Source: Flavobacteriales bacterium UBA7666 (GTDB lineage Bacteria > Bacteroidota > Bacteroidia > Flavobacteriales_D > Crocinitomicaceae). From it: a stretch of DNA of 64,000 bases. A program made the position numbers and the translations under genes. Location: positions 115,164-179,163 of the forward strand of contig DLHO01000010.1 of assembly GCA_002483265.1 (NCBI GenBank), given 5' to 3'. Under the pieces are notes generated by a model. It saw nothing but the letters and a program-made list of their open reading frames with translations, did no database searches and was not told where the DNA came from. Numbering within the stretch: position 1 is the stretch's first letter; each line of letters starts with the position of its first letter. Below, piece after piece: positions 15,997 through 24,498 of the stretch.

Positions 15997-17739
15997 ATGT
16001 ACAGATCACACACAAATGGCGAATTACGCGCCTCTCATATCGGACAGGAAGTAACATTAGCAGGCTGGGTTCAAAAATCCCGGGACCTGGGAGGAATGAC
16101 TTTTGTTGATTTACGTGACCGATACGGGATTACACAATTGGCTTTCAATCTGGAAGAAAATAGTGATTTGTGTCTACAGGCTAGAAAATTGGGTCGTGAA
16201 TTTGTCATTCAGGTAAAAGGACTTGTCATTGAGCGAAGCAGCAAAAATGCAAATCTGATAACCGGAGAGATCGAAATCAAAGTTTCAGAGCTAAACTTAT
16301 TGAATGCCGCGAAAACACCTCCATTTACGATCGAAGATGAAACGGATGGCGGTGAAGAACTGCGCGCTCAATACCGTTATTTGGATTTGAGAAGAAATCC
16401 GGTACAGCAGAAATTGCGTTTGAGAAATCATGTAGCATTAGAAACACGTAAATACTTAGATTCAAAAGGGTTCTTAGATGTAGAAACTCCTTATTTGATT
16501 AAATCAACACCTGAAGGAGCACGTGATTTCGTGGTTCCAAGCAGAATGAATCAGGGAGAATTTTATGCTTTGCCTCAATCTCCTCAAACATTCAAACAAT
16601 TATTGATGGTTTCCGGTTTTGACCGTTACTATCAAATCGTAAAATGTTTCCGTGACGAGGATTTGCGCGCCGATCGTCAGCCAGAGTTTACTCAGATTGA
16701 CTGTGAAATGGCCTTTGTAGATCAAGAAGATATTTTGAATATGTTCGAAGGATTGATCAAACATTTGTTCCAAACCGTTCGTGGAATCAACTTTGAAGGA
16801 TCTTTCCCACGGATGACCTATGCTGAAGCTATGGCAACTTATGGTTCAGATAAACCGGATATTCGTTTCGGAATGAAATTTACCGACTTGAAAGCTCTTT
16901 CTGCAGGAAAGGATTTTCAGGTATTTGATAAAGCGGAAGCAGTCATTGGAATTGCCGTTCCGGAAGCAAGTGAATATACACGCAAACAATTGGATGAGAT
17001 TACTGACTGGGTAAAACGACCTCAAATCGGCGCACTTGGTTTGGTTTACGTGAAATGCAACCTCGATGGAACATTCAAAAGTTCAGTAGATAAATTTTAC
17101 GATGAAACTGCCTTGAAATCATGGGCTGAAGCTACGGGTGCAAAAGCAGGAGATTTGATCTTTGTTTTGAGTGGTGATTTGGATAAGACACGTAAACAAA
17201 TGAACGAATTGCGTTTGCGTATGGGAACCGAACTTGGTTTACGCAAACCGGATGAATTTAAACCTTTATGGGTGTTGGATTTCCCTCTTTTGGAATGGGA
17301 TGAAGAACACAATCGATACCATGCAATGCACCATCCGTTTACTTCTCCGAAACCGGAAGATTTCAACCTGATTGATTCAGAACCTGGAAAAGTAAGAGCA
17401 AATGCTTACGATTTAGCAATGAATGGTGTTGAATTGGGTGGTGGTTCCATTCGTATTCACGACAGAGCACTGCAATCACGCATGTTTGAATTATTAGGAT
17501 TTACTCCCGAACAAGCACAAGAGCAATTTGGTTTCTTATTAAACGCATTTGAATACGGTGCTCCTCCACACGGTGGACTGGCATTTGGGTTAGATCGTTT
17601 GGTAGCAACTATGGGGGGCTCGGATTCTATCCGCGATTACATCGCATTCCCTAAAAACAACAGCGGAAGAGATGTGATGATCGATGCGCCTTCCAAGATT
17701 GATGAAGCACAATTGAAGGAATTAGGGATTAAACTTTAA
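15997..17739 (+). CDS. aspS: Aspartyl-tRNA synthetase
   Basis: 580 residues, the size of a bacterial-type AspRS. It attaches aspartate to tRNA(Asp) in the cytosol. An OB-fold anticodon-binding domain occupies residues about 1-110 (VTLAGWVQKSRDLGGMTFVD). The class II core follows with motif 1 (RKYLDSKGFLDVETPYL), motif 2 (FRDEDLRADRQPEFTQID) and motif 3 (GGLAFGLDRLVATM). The bacterial GAD insertion domain lies between. With gatC in the same window, an AspRS acting also on tRNA(Asn) is possible but cannot be judged here. A perfect palindromic terminator follows. Confidence 0.98.
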   Translation: MYRSHTNGELRASHIGQEVTLAGWVQKSRDLGGMTFVDLRDRYGITQLAFNLEENSDLCLQARKLGREFVIQVKGLVIERSSKNANLITGEIEIKVSELNLLNAAKTPPFTIEDETDGGEELRAQYRYLDLRRNPVQQKLRLRNHVALETRKYLDSKGFLDVETPYLIKSTPEGARDFVVPSRMNQGEFYALPQSPQTFKQLLMVSGFDRYYQIVKCFRDEDLRADRQPEFTQIDCEMAFVDQEDILNMFEGLIKHLFQTVRGINFEGSFPRMTYAEAMATYGSDKPDIRFGMKFTDLKALSAGKDFQVFDKAEAVIGIAVPEASEYTRKQLDEITDWVKRPQIGALGLVYVKCNLDGTFKSSVDKFYDETALKSWAEATGAKAGDLIFVLSGDLDKTRKQMNELRLRMGTELGLRKPDEFKPLWVLDFPLLEWDEEHNRYHAMHHPFTSPKPEDFNLIDSEPGKVRANAYDLAMNGVELGGGSIRIHDRALQSRMFELLGFTPEQAQEQFGFLLNAFEYGAPPHGGLAFGLDRLVATMGGSDSIRDYIAFPKNNSGRDVMIDAPSKIDEAQLKELGIKL

Positions 17740-17752
17740 TATATCTAATACA

Positions 17753-17792
17753 AAATAAGCAGGGGCGGAAAATTTTCCGCCCCTGCTTATTT
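17753..17792. terminator. Perfect 20-bp palindrome, bidirectional terminator
   Basis: The left arm 17753-17772 and right arm 17773-17792 are exact reverse complements with no spacer. The GC core GCAGGGGCGG is flanked by A and T runs. It serves the convergent ends of aspS and the NlpE-like gene. Confidence 0.85.
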
Positions 17793-17809
17793 CGAACCCT
17801 TTTACGACC

Positions 17810-17852
17810 GCACTGACGTTTGTCTGTATCGAATCAATCAGCACGGCTGATC
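17810..17852. repeat. Degenerate copy of a dispersed intergenic repeat
   Basis: The stretch at 17810-17833 resembles the repeat unit at 21988-22016 (GCACTnACGnTTGTCT then TATCGAA). GCACGGCTGATC at 17841-17852 is the exact reverse complement of 21960-21971. The two intergenic regions therefore share pieces in different arrangements. Confidence 0.5.
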
Positions 17853-17854
17853 TC

Positions 17855-18358
17855 TTACTTCGATTTTCTCACCATTTTCAGGTGATAAGCGCCCGTATTT
17901 TTGAAATGATTTTCGTCTAATGATAATTGAACAATCTCTTTGGGGTGAAATTCATATTCCATTCTTCTTACGGAATCTTCCATCCCGCCTTGAGAAAGGA
18001 TTAGAATATTTTTCGATTTCACTTTGATTTGCTTCCATTGACCACTGCAAACCAAGGTTGCATCACCATCCTCAGTAGCATTTCTGTAAGTTTCGGTCAG
18101 GCGGAAAATTCCGGTCGTATCGCCCTTAATAACTAAGCGTTGCTGGATGCCATCACAATCTTCACAAGGAACTTCTCCTTCATAGATTCGGAATACTTTG
18201 TAATCCTTGTCTTTAATGTACTTTTCTTCTTCTTTATTTACAGGAGTAACCCCTCCAGACTTTTTCGTGTCTTCTCTATGCTCAATGCACCCACTCAAGA
18301 TCAATACTGAACTTGTAATAACAAACAAAGAATTAATTCGGTTTATCATCCCACTCAA
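17855..18358 (-). CDS. NlpE-like lipoprotein
   Basis: 167 residues. A lipoprotein signal (SSVLILSGC, lipidated Cys at about residue 23) precedes a charged linker and an NlpE N-terminal-type domain. The key motif is YEGEVPCEDCDGIQ, containing the CxxC pair, then a short barrel with GIFRLTETYRN and a closing LSLDENHF. E. coli NlpE senses envelope and copper stress through the Cpx system; Bacteroidota homologues have only this domain and their role is not settled. Export and outer-membrane anchoring are expected. The start overlaps the end of the upstream oxidoreductase gene by 26 bases, so the pair is co-transcribed. Confidence 0.75.
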   Translation of the reverse strand: MSGMINRINSLFVITSSVLILSGCIEHREDTKKSGGVTPVNKEEEKYIKDKDYKVFRIYEGEVPCEDCDGIQQRLVIKGDTTGIFRLTETYRNATEDGDATLVCSGQWKQIKVKSKNILILSQGGMEDSVRRMEYEFHPKEIVQLSLDENHFKNTGAYHLKMVRKSK

Positions 18359-19376
18359 TTATTAATTTTCCAACGGTTTTGCCTTCTTCTAGCAAACGGT
18401 GAGCCATTTTCAATTCATCTTGCTTATAGACACCACCTACAACCGGATGAATTTGCCCTCGTTTTACCATTTGCACTACTTCATTTAAGCATTGAGTCAA
18501 TACAGTTGGTTTGAAGTCGGCTATCTTCAGCATGTTGATTCCAATGATAGATTTAGAACGCATCATTAATCCAATTGGTACAACAAAACCCATCTTTCTA
18601 ACAAAATTAAGCGTTGAAAGGATTCCCCACTTACCATTTGATAATTCAGAGCCACCAAATAACACCATCCTTCCACCTGTCCCCAAAAGTGCCCAGTCTT
18701 TTTTGAAAGTTGCCCCGGCAACCGGATTAAAACTGACATCTAATCTTTCTGATCCTAAAAGAGTTAAAACTTGCTTCTCGTAATCACCTTTCTTGTAATT
18801 CACTACCTCATCAGCACCCAAATCCAAAACCAGCTTTTCTTTTTCTTTGGAACTCACTTTTGCAATGACGTGAGCACCTTTCAATTTACACAATTGAATC
18901 AATGCGGTTCCTACTCCACCTGCGGCAGCGTGAATTAGAACCCGCTCTCCGACCTGCACATTTGCAGATCTATTCACCATATAGTAGGCTGTTACAAATT
19001 GGGTAGCAAGTGATAATGCAATTCCCGCATCCATTTCATCAATAACTGAAATTGCGTGATTTTCTGTGATAACGTGCTTGGAATATCCGCCGAATCTGCA
19101 AAACCCAACCACCCGTTTACCAATCAATTCTTTATTCCCGGTCTCTCCTACTTCTGAAATCGTTCCTACAACTTCATAACCAATTACACAAGGCATTGGT
19201 GGAGCTTCGCGGTAATGACCCAAACGTGCCATAACATCAGCATAATTTAAGCCAAATGCTTCTACTTCAATCAAAACCTGATCGTGTTGTAATTTAGGTA
19301 AGCGAATGCTTCTCAGCTCAAAAGCACTTTCAGCAATCCCTTTTTTTACCAAATGAAATGCTTCGGTTTGTTTCAT
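18333..19376 (-). CDS. Zinc-independent MDR oxidoreductase (quinone reductase/VAT-1-like)
   Basis: 347 residues from the ATG at 19374-19376; a longer frame to 19454 lacks family similarity. The GroES-like domain contains LNYADVMARLGHY and the VIGYEVVGTISEVG segment. The Rossmann domain contains HAAAGGVGTALIQLC, the NADPH-binding loop. No structural or catalytic zinc ligands are seen, which places it with the quinone oxidoreductase/VAT-1 branch of medium-chain dehydrogenases that reduce quinones or enones with NADPH. It is cytosolic. It overlaps the NlpE-like gene and is divergent from the universal stress protein gene, with 94 bases between them. Confidence 0.85.
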   Translation of the reverse strand: MKQTEAFHLVKKGIAESAFELRSIRLPKLQHDQVLIEVEAFGLNYADVMARLGHYREAPPMPCVIGYEVVGTISEVGETGNKELIGKRVVGFCRFGGYSKHVITENHAISVIDEMDAGIALSLATQFVTAYYMVNRSANVQVGERVLIHAAAGGVGTALIQLCKLKGAHVIAKVSSKEKEKLVLDLGADEVVNYKKGDYEKQVLTLLGSERLDVSFNPVAGATFKKDWALLGTGGRMVLFGGSELSNGKWGILSTLNFVRKMGFVVPIGLMMRSKSIIGINMLKIADFKPTVLTQCLNEVVQMVKRGQIHPVVGGVYKQDELKMAHRLLEEGKTVGKLIIEWDDKPN

Positions 19377-19470
19377 ATGCAAATTTAACTTAAAAACTTC
19401 GTGGGCTTGTCTCAATTTGAACGGGTCTGGCGAAAAAATGTTATTTTTAATCAAACTTAAATTTGATACA

Positions 19471-20292
19471 ATGGCTACAACGTTCCACTATTTGGTTCCG
19501 ATTGATTTTACTCCTGTAACTGAAAACGCTTTGGTTTTTGCATTGGATGCAGCCAAATACAATAAAGGTGAAATTGTTTTACTGCATATCATTTCACACA
19601 CGAAAGAACGTATTTCAGCTGAAAAGAATTTGCTTGATCTGGCAGCTAAATACCACTCTCCGGAAGTAAAAATTTCGACACGTGTGGTTATCGGAAAAGT
19701 TTTAAGAGATATTGGGATCATTGCTGATTCAATCGGTGTGCAACTTATTATTATGGGAACACATAGTACGTCGATCTGGCAAAAGATCTTCGGAAGCCCT
19801 GCTTTATCGGTTGTATCGAATAGCAACGTGCCGATTATTTTAACACAAGAAGACACTTCATTCCACAAAATCAAATCCATTGTAATGACTGTTGATTTGG
19901 CCAGAGAAAGCGTTCAGGTTGTACGATATGCATCTAGGGTTGCCCAAGTATTTAATTCAAAAATGTTCTTGGTTGGTCAGCGTTATTCCGATGAAGGATT
20001 GATGCAGAAAATTGAAGTGAATTTGCGCGTAGCGAACGGATACTTGCAAGAGCAAGGTTTAGACGCAACAATCCATTTGTTGGATTCCAGCAATTTTGAG
20101 AAAAACCTGATTGAATATTGCCGCGAAGTAAAAGCAGATTTGCTTGCTGCAACGCATTATCAAGATAACTTCTCTCTGTTTTCGAGCAATTTAGTTCAGA
20201 GTTTAGCAGAAAACGAACTGGCTATTCCTGTGATGACTCTTGATGGAGAAGATACCTCTTCCGGGTCGCAGTTTGGGTTTATTACTCAATAG
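19471..20292 (+). CDS. Tandem universal stress protein
   Basis: 273 residues from the ATG at 19471, where the chain MATTFHYLVPIDFTPVTENA begins exactly at the first USP strand; an upstream in-frame ATG at 19417 adds 18 unrelated residues. Two USP domains follow one another. The first (about 1-140) has GTHSTSIWQKIFGSPALSVV, a variant of the ATP-binding G-x2-G-x9-G(S/T) loop, and ends in VPIILTQ. The second (about 145-273) lacks a clear loop and ends in IPVMTLDG. Such proteins act in the cytosol in general stress survival. A TAAATTTG at 19458-19465 would give a leaderless mRNA if used. Confidence 0.85.
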   Translation: MATTFHYLVPIDFTPVTENALVFALDAAKYNKGEIVLLHIISHTKERISAEKNLLDLAAKYHSPEVKISTRVVIGKVLRDIGIIADSIGVQLIIMGTHSTSIWQKIFGSPALSVVSNSNVPIILTQEDTSFHKIKSIVMTVDLARESVQVVRYASRVAQVFNSKMFLVGQRYSDEGLMQKIEVNLRVANGYLQEQGLDATIHLLDSSNFEKNLIEYCREVKADLLAATHYQDNFSLFSSNLVQSLAENELAIPVMTLDGEDTSSGSQFGFITQ

Positions 20293-20312
20293 GATTTCAG
20301 AACTTTAGGATA

Positions 20313-20333
20313 TTAAGACTTGAAAGTCCTTAA
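20313..20333 (+). terminator. Stem-loop after the universal stress gene
   Basis: TTAAGACTT (20313-20321) pairs with AAGTCCTTAA (20324-20333) with one bulged base, 20 bases after the stop, followed by AAATTTAAA. Confidence 0.45.
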
Positions 20334-20347
20334 AATTTAAAATAATG

Positions 20348-20377
20348 AACGGATAGGTTTGAAAAAGCTTATCCGTT
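20348..20377. terminator. Convergent stem-loop at the rsmI end
   Basis: AACGGATA (20348-20355) pairs with TATCCGTT (20370-20377), followed by TCCTTTT. It overlaps the last codons of rsmI on the opposite strand and lies between convergent genes. Confidence 0.5.
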
Positions 20378-21043
20378 TCCTTTTATAAGTAATACGATTT
20401 CTCCTTTGGGTGGGTTTGCTTTGTAATAATCCAATACTTCCTGTGCGGTTCCGCGTTTGAATTCTTCGAAGAATTTACTGATTTCACGCGCTACACAAAC
20501 TTGTCTGTCGGGACCCAAAATGGAAACACATTCTTCCAACGCTTTGAGAATACGATGTGGAGATTCGTAGAAAACAACTGTTCGTTCTTCTTCTAAAATG
20601 GAAAGCCATTTGGTTTGTCTTCCTTTTTTATGGGGAAGAAATCCTTCATACAAAAAACGATCGCAGGGAAAACCACTCGCAACTAATGCAGGAACAAAAG
20701 CAGTTGGACCAGGTAAACAGGTAACTTCCAAACCAGCTTCAACACAGGCTCTTACCAATAGAAATCCGGGATCTGAAATGGCAGGAGTTCCGGCATCTGA
20801 AACCAAGACGGTACATTGGTTTTCCCGAACTGTTTGAACAGACCTTTCTAATTGCTTGTGTTCATTGTGGGCATGAAAAGGAATAATGTGTTTTCCGGTA
20901 ATTTCAAGATGAGAGAGTAATTTCTTCGTTACCCGTGTATCTTCGGAATAAATCAATTCTGCTTCTTTGAGCAATCTGATCGCTCTTAATGTAATATCTT
21001 CCAGATTTCCAACAGGAGTCGGAACAACATATAACACACCCAT
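20369..21043 (-). CDS. rsmI: 16S rRNA (cytidine-1402-2'-O)-methyltransferase
   Basis: 224 residues. It uses SAM to methylate the ribose of C1402 in 16S rRNA, fine-tuning the ribosomal P site. The family opening LYVVPTPVGNLEDITLRAI, the SEDTRVTKKLL segment, VSDAGTPAISDPG and the LPGPTAFVPALVASG loop are all present. It closes with GEIVLLIKGNG. E. coli RsmI has an extra C-terminal domain of about 60 residues; this shorter form is common in Bacteroidota. It begins 12 bases after the RDD-family gene and is probably in the same transcript. Confidence 0.95.
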   Translation of the reverse strand: MGVLYVVPTPVGNLEDITLRAIRLLKEAELIYSEDTRVTKKLLSHLEITGKHIIPFHAHNEHKQLERSVQTVRENQCTVLVSDAGTPAISDPGFLLVRACVEAGLEVTCLPGPTAFVPALVASGFPCDRFLYEGFLPHKKGRQTKWLSILEEERTVVFYESPHRILKALEECVSILGPDRQVCVAREISKFFEEFKRGTAQEVLDYYKANPPKGEIVLLIKGNG

Positions 21044-21055
21044 TCTATTTCTTTT

Positions 21056-21808
21056 TTAGCGTGTTAATACCACGTAATCCTGTAACACTGTTTTAAGGAA
21101 CTCCATCCTCTTTTGAGGTGTTTGCTCCAATCCGATTAAGCGAGCTGTTTCATCCGCCAATTCAATCGCAAAATCTTTGTTTGACTGATTGGGATAACGT
21201 TGAACCCGTAAGATCGTATTCTTAATCAATAACATGTCTTCATCTGAAAAACGCACGACTGTCGGATAGGTTGGAACGTGATTATCCGAATTTTTAATGG
21301 AAAGCACATCTCTAAGACTGTAAATCTGTGTGTCCTTTACTTTAATAACAACCGTGTCAGCCATAATATCCCCGATACGTTGTCTTTTTTCCGTAGTTCC
21401 GGAAACCAATAAAGCCAGAAATCCAAAGCCACCAACCCAAATATCCACTACTCGAAAGATCCACCGGGTAAAATATTCTCTCAACCCGGCAGTTTCTCCA
21501 TTGCTTTTCACTACTCGAATTCCCATTATGAGCTTCCCAAGTGATCGGCCATTGGTTAAATATTCAATAACGGGAGAATATAACAACCAAGGCAAACGCA
21601 ATAAGAAAATACTTAAAAGTGACCATCGATTTTGAACGGAGTTCATGTCCAGATCAAGCAAATTGGCAGAAATGAAATAACTTGCAATCAGCAAATAGAT
21701 GAGTAAAAAAACGACGTCCAAAAACGCAGCAACTGCACGATAAACCGGGCTTGCAAGCTCGTAATCGATTGTAACAAATTGCGACGTTGTGAAGGAAATT
21801 GTTTTCAT
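21056..21808 (-). CDS. RDD family membrane protein
   Basis: 250 residues. The RDD domain (about 15-150) has three hydrophobic segments: FLDVVFLLIYLLIASYF, an ILLRLPWLLYSPVIEYL segment, and VDIWVGGFGFLALLV. The motif GRSLGKLIMGIRVV and the loop EKRQRIGDIMADTVVI are diagnostic. RDD proteins are inner-membrane proteins; some have been linked to ion transport but most are uncharacterised. The C-terminal 80 residues form a soluble helical extension. It is followed after 12 bases by rsmI; there is no known functional link between the two. Confidence 0.85.
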   Translation of the reverse strand: MKTISFTTSQFVTIDYELASPVYRAVAAFLDVVFLLIYLLIASYFISANLLDLDMNSVQNRWSLLSIFLLRLPWLLYSPVIEYLTNGRSLGKLIMGIRVVKSNGETAGLREYFTRWIFRVVDIWVGGFGFLALLVSGTTEKRQRIGDIMADTVVIKVKDTQIYSLRDVLSIKNSDNHVPTYPTVVRFSDEDMLLIKNTILRVQRYPNQSNKDFAIELADETARLIGLEQTPQKRMEFLKTVLQDYVVLTR

Positions 21809-21893
21809 ACCTTTTTAGATGTGAAACCGAAAATACAAATTTTATCTCATTAAAATTACAGAAGGTATTCTCCACCTTCGGCGCAGCTTTCCT

Positions 21894-21912
21894 TTTTACC
21901 GCAAATGCGCAA
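21894..21912 (+). repeat. Dispersed repeat TTTTACCGCAAATGCGCAA, copy 1
   Basis: This 19-mer recurs with two changes as the inverted pair at 29889-29907 and 30004-30022. It is non-coding and AT-flanked. Confidence 0.55.
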
Positions 21913-21985
21913 AAAAGTGAACCTACCGGCCTCGCTAATTTTCCGATCCTACTTTTATCGATCAGCCGTGCGTTTATTTCTAAAT

Positions 21986-22062
21986 CTGCACTAACGCTTG
22001 TCTTTTATCGAAAGCAGTGCTCATGACTGCACTAACGCTTGTCTTTTATCGAAAGCAGTGCT
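21986..22062 (+). repeat. Tandem 36-bp direct repeat
   Basis: Two identical 36-bp units (21986-22021 and 22027-22062) are separated by five bases. Each starts CTGCACTAACGCTTG and ends TTTTATCGAAAGCAGTGCT. Each unit can fold through GCACT/AGTGC. A third degenerate copy of the second half (TTTTATCGATCAGCCGTGC) lies at 21954-21971. All of it is in the gap between the RDD gene and the exonuclease-family gene. Confidence 0.85.
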
Positions 22063-22067
22063 TTCTC

Positions 22068-23099
22068 TTATTTTAAAATCAGTTGAATGGGCAAATGATC
22101 TGAATAACCTCCGTAATAATTCGGTCCACCATAAGTTGTAGAAGGTTTTTTACTTCCGTCTTTTTGAGTGAAAAGCAATTTCTCTTCATAAACAATCTTC
22201 CCATCATTTGGAGAAAGCTGAATTCCATTACTTCCATTGAAAAGTGCCTTTGAAATAATAAAATGATCCAAAACTCCCCATTCTCCTTTGAAATTGTGTG
22301 TTCCTTTTCCAGCTTTATGGTCATCTTCAAACAAATCAACCAAGTCAGCACCCGTGTCCGTAACAGCCTTCGCTTTTAGTATATCCTGAATTGAAACGTT
22401 ATCCGGATGATCATTAAAATCTCCCATCAAAACAATGTTGGCTTTTGGATCCGCTTTCAGAATCTCATCCACTTTCTTTCGTGCAACTCTGGCTGCTTCA
22501 ATTCGTCTGATTTCAGAACCGTCCCCTCCTCTGCGTGACGGCCAGTGATTCACAAACAAATGAACGATCTTTCCTCCTTGCAATTGACCTTTTACGTATA
22601 AAATATCGCGCGTTTTGAAGTCCGGAATGGAATCAATTGAAACTTTCAGGTTCTCCATTTTTAGTAACTTGAAGCTGCTTTTGTCGTAAAGCAACCCACA
22701 ATCAATTCCACGTGCATCGGGTGAATCTTTGTGGGCGATCTCGTAATTTGTTTTTGCCAGACGGCCTGTTTTCTTCAAATCAACCAATACTCCTTTATTC
22801 TCTATTTCAATCAACCCAATTACGATCGGATTCTCAGGAAGGTTCATCGTTATGGCTTCTACCAGATGATCCAATTTCACCCGGTATCTTTCAGAATTCC
22901 ATTTCAATTTTCCGTCTGGGAGAAATTCTTCATCAATGACTCCTTTGTCATCAATGGTATCAAACAAATTCTCTACGTTGTAAGAAACGATAGCCCGGCC
23001 ATGAAATGACTGGATTGAACCTTTTTTAGATTCTTTTTGTGAAAATCCATTTACGGAGCAAACAGAAATAAGGATGGAAAACAAAGCAATTTTTCTCAT
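22068..23099 (-). CDS. Secreted endonuclease/exonuclease/phosphatase family protein
   Basis: 343 residues with a signal peptide (MRKIALFSILISVCSVNGFS). The EEP fold motifs appear in order: VSYNVENLFDTIDD (metal-binding Asn), IEIENKGVL (metal-binding Glu), FVNHWPSRRGG, LMGDFNDHPDN (catalytic Asp and Asn) and YSDHLPIQL (catalytic His). The family cleaves phosphodiester bonds in DNA, RNA or phospholipids. Export suggests an extracytoplasmic nuclease or phosphatase that may scavenge nucleic acid. The gene starts 17 bases after the M42 peptidase gene and is likely co-transcribed. Confidence 0.85.
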   Translation of the reverse strand: MRKIALFSILISVCSVNGFSQKESKKGSIQSFHGRAIVSYNVENLFDTIDDKGVIDEEFLPDGKLKWNSERYRVKLDHLVEAITMNLPENPIVIGLIEIENKGVLVDLKKTGRLAKTNYEIAHKDSPDARGIDCGLLYDKSSFKLLKMENLKVSIDSIPDFKTRDILYVKGQLQGGKIVHLFVNHWPSRRGGDGSEIRRIEAARVARKKVDEILKADPKANIVLMGDFNDHPDNVSIQDILKAKAVTDTGADLVDLFEDDHKAGKGTHNFKGEWGVLDHFIISKALFNGSNGIQLSPNDGKIVYEEKLLFTQKDGSKKPSTTYGGPNYYGGYSDHLPIQLILK

Positions 23100-23116
23100 G
23101 AGAATTGGCTGATTTT

Positions 23117-24160
23117 TTAATATTCTAAACTAAATTGGTTCAGTTCTAACAAACATGAAGCCAGTAAATCAATACTTGCCTGAATGTCGTCTTTATGAGC
23201 CATTTCGATTACCTGGTGTAAATGTCTTGTCGGAATGGAAACCGCTCCTGCAATAGATCCGCCAGGCGACATGCGCTGAATTCCTGCAGTATCCGTTCCT
23301 CCAGCCGTCAGGATTTCCGGCTGCCATTTGATTTTATTTCTCTCGGCTACTTCTTTCATATAACGCACCATGCGTGAATCGCAAATGGTTGAAGCATCCA
23401 TAATCTTGATCGCAGTTCCTTCTCCCAACTTGGTAATTTGCTCATGAGCCGCTGCTCCGGGCAAATCAAAGGCAATGGTTGTATCCAAACCGAAACCAAA
23501 GGTTGGCTTAATATTCAGACTTGCCACATTTGCTCCGCGGATTCCCACTTCTTCCTGAACGGTGAAAACCATGTAAATATCGTTTGGAAGCTCTTTTCCT
23601 TTCAATAATTTCAGTACTTCAATAGCAATAAAAACAGCCAACCGATTATCCAATGATTTACTATTGAAACAATCTCCCATTTCGATGAATTCTCTTTCGC
23701 GTGTAACAACGTCACCAATAGAGACCAATTCTTTTACTTTTTCAGCAGAAAGACCTGTATCGATAAAATAATCGGAAAGTTTTGCGACTTTATTTCGCTC
23801 ATCTTGTGTCATCACATGAATTGGTTTGGAAGCCATTACTCCAATCACATCTTCTTTTCCATGAATAATGACACGTTGAGCCGTTAGTGTTTTCGGGTCA
23901 AAACCACCTAAAGTAGTGAAACGAATAAACCCTTTGTCATCAATGTAAGTAACCATGAAGCCTATTTCGTCCATGTGCGCACCAACCATAACAGAACGGT
24001 CAGACTTTCCTTTACGGATTCCATAGACATTGCCCATATTATCCACTTCCACTTTATCACAAAGTGACTCAATTTCACGGAGCACCAGTTTCCTTACGCG
24101 GTCTTCATGTCCAGGAGCACCGGGAGTTTTACATATTTCGGCTAAGAGTTTCTTATTCAT
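23117..24160 (-). CDS. M42 family metallopeptidase
   Basis: 347 residues, the family length. The family comprises cytosolic tetrahedral aminopeptidases that trim peptides. The metal and catalytic motifs are present: VGAHMDEIGFMV (zinc His), SLDNRLAVF (bridging Asp), VQEEVGIRGA (catalytic Glu pair), GLDTTIAFD (Asp) and PTRHLHQVIEM (the final zinc His). No signal peptide is seen. It is the first gene of a two-gene operon with the secreted exonuclease-family gene. Confidence 0.93.
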   Translation of the reverse strand: MNKKLLAEICKTPGAPGHEDRVRKLVLREIESLCDKVEVDNMGNVYGIRKGKSDRSVMVGAHMDEIGFMVTYIDDKGFIRFTTLGGFDPKTLTAQRVIIHGKEDVIGVMASKPIHVMTQDERNKVAKLSDYFIDTGLSAEKVKELVSIGDVVTREREFIEMGDCFNSKSLDNRLAVFIAIEVLKLLKGKELPNDIYMVFTVQEEVGIRGANVASLNIKPTFGFGLDTTIAFDLPGAAAHEQITKLGEGTAIKIMDASTICDSRMVRYMKEVAERNKIKWQPEILTAGGTDTAGIQRMSPGGSIAGAVSIPTRHLHQVIEMAHKDDIQASIDLLASCLLELNQFSLEY

Positions 24161-24498
24161 TTCTTCGAGTTTGCATCAAAAATAATAGAAATACAGGTGT
24201 GTTGGTTCAATCTGCAGTTTAAAGAATAGGGAAATAACTGTTAAGCTATGAAAGAATCGATTTAGTTATGATTTCACAGGATTTTTGAAAAATCACTAAA
24301 TAAGCGGTCAAAACACGGTTTTAAAAATTCAATTTCAGCATGAACCTTAACTCTAATCAAGGAAAACCACTAACCCCGCTTTTATAAATAATTTCCTGAT
24401 AATGAGCTAAAAGAGTTAAAACGAGATATCTATAAAAGAAAACTACTAAATTTGATCTATTAAACCAGATTCTGCTATGAATCTTAAATCAACAAACT
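24161..24498. other. 338-bp divergent intergenic region
   Basis: AT-rich and without a plausible coding frame. The only recognisable element is TAAATTTG at 24447-24454. I see no tRNA, repeat shared with other gaps, or terminator here. Confidence 0.5.
24447..24454 (+). promoter_or_regulatory. -7 element TAAATTTG
   Basis: Exact TAnnTTTG match, 44 bases before the ATG of the PKD-containing secreted protein. Confidence 0.45.

Noticed and set aside
19377..19454. Longer start for the oxidoreductase
   Set aside because: The extra 26 residues match nothing in the family and the ATG at 19374-19376 gives the normal N-terminus.
19417..19470. Upstream start of the universal stress protein
   Set aside because: The first beta strand of the fold begins at the ATG at 19471.
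21986..22062. CRISPR-like array
   Set aside because: There are only two exact units with a five-base gap and no cas genes, so it is a simple direct repeat.
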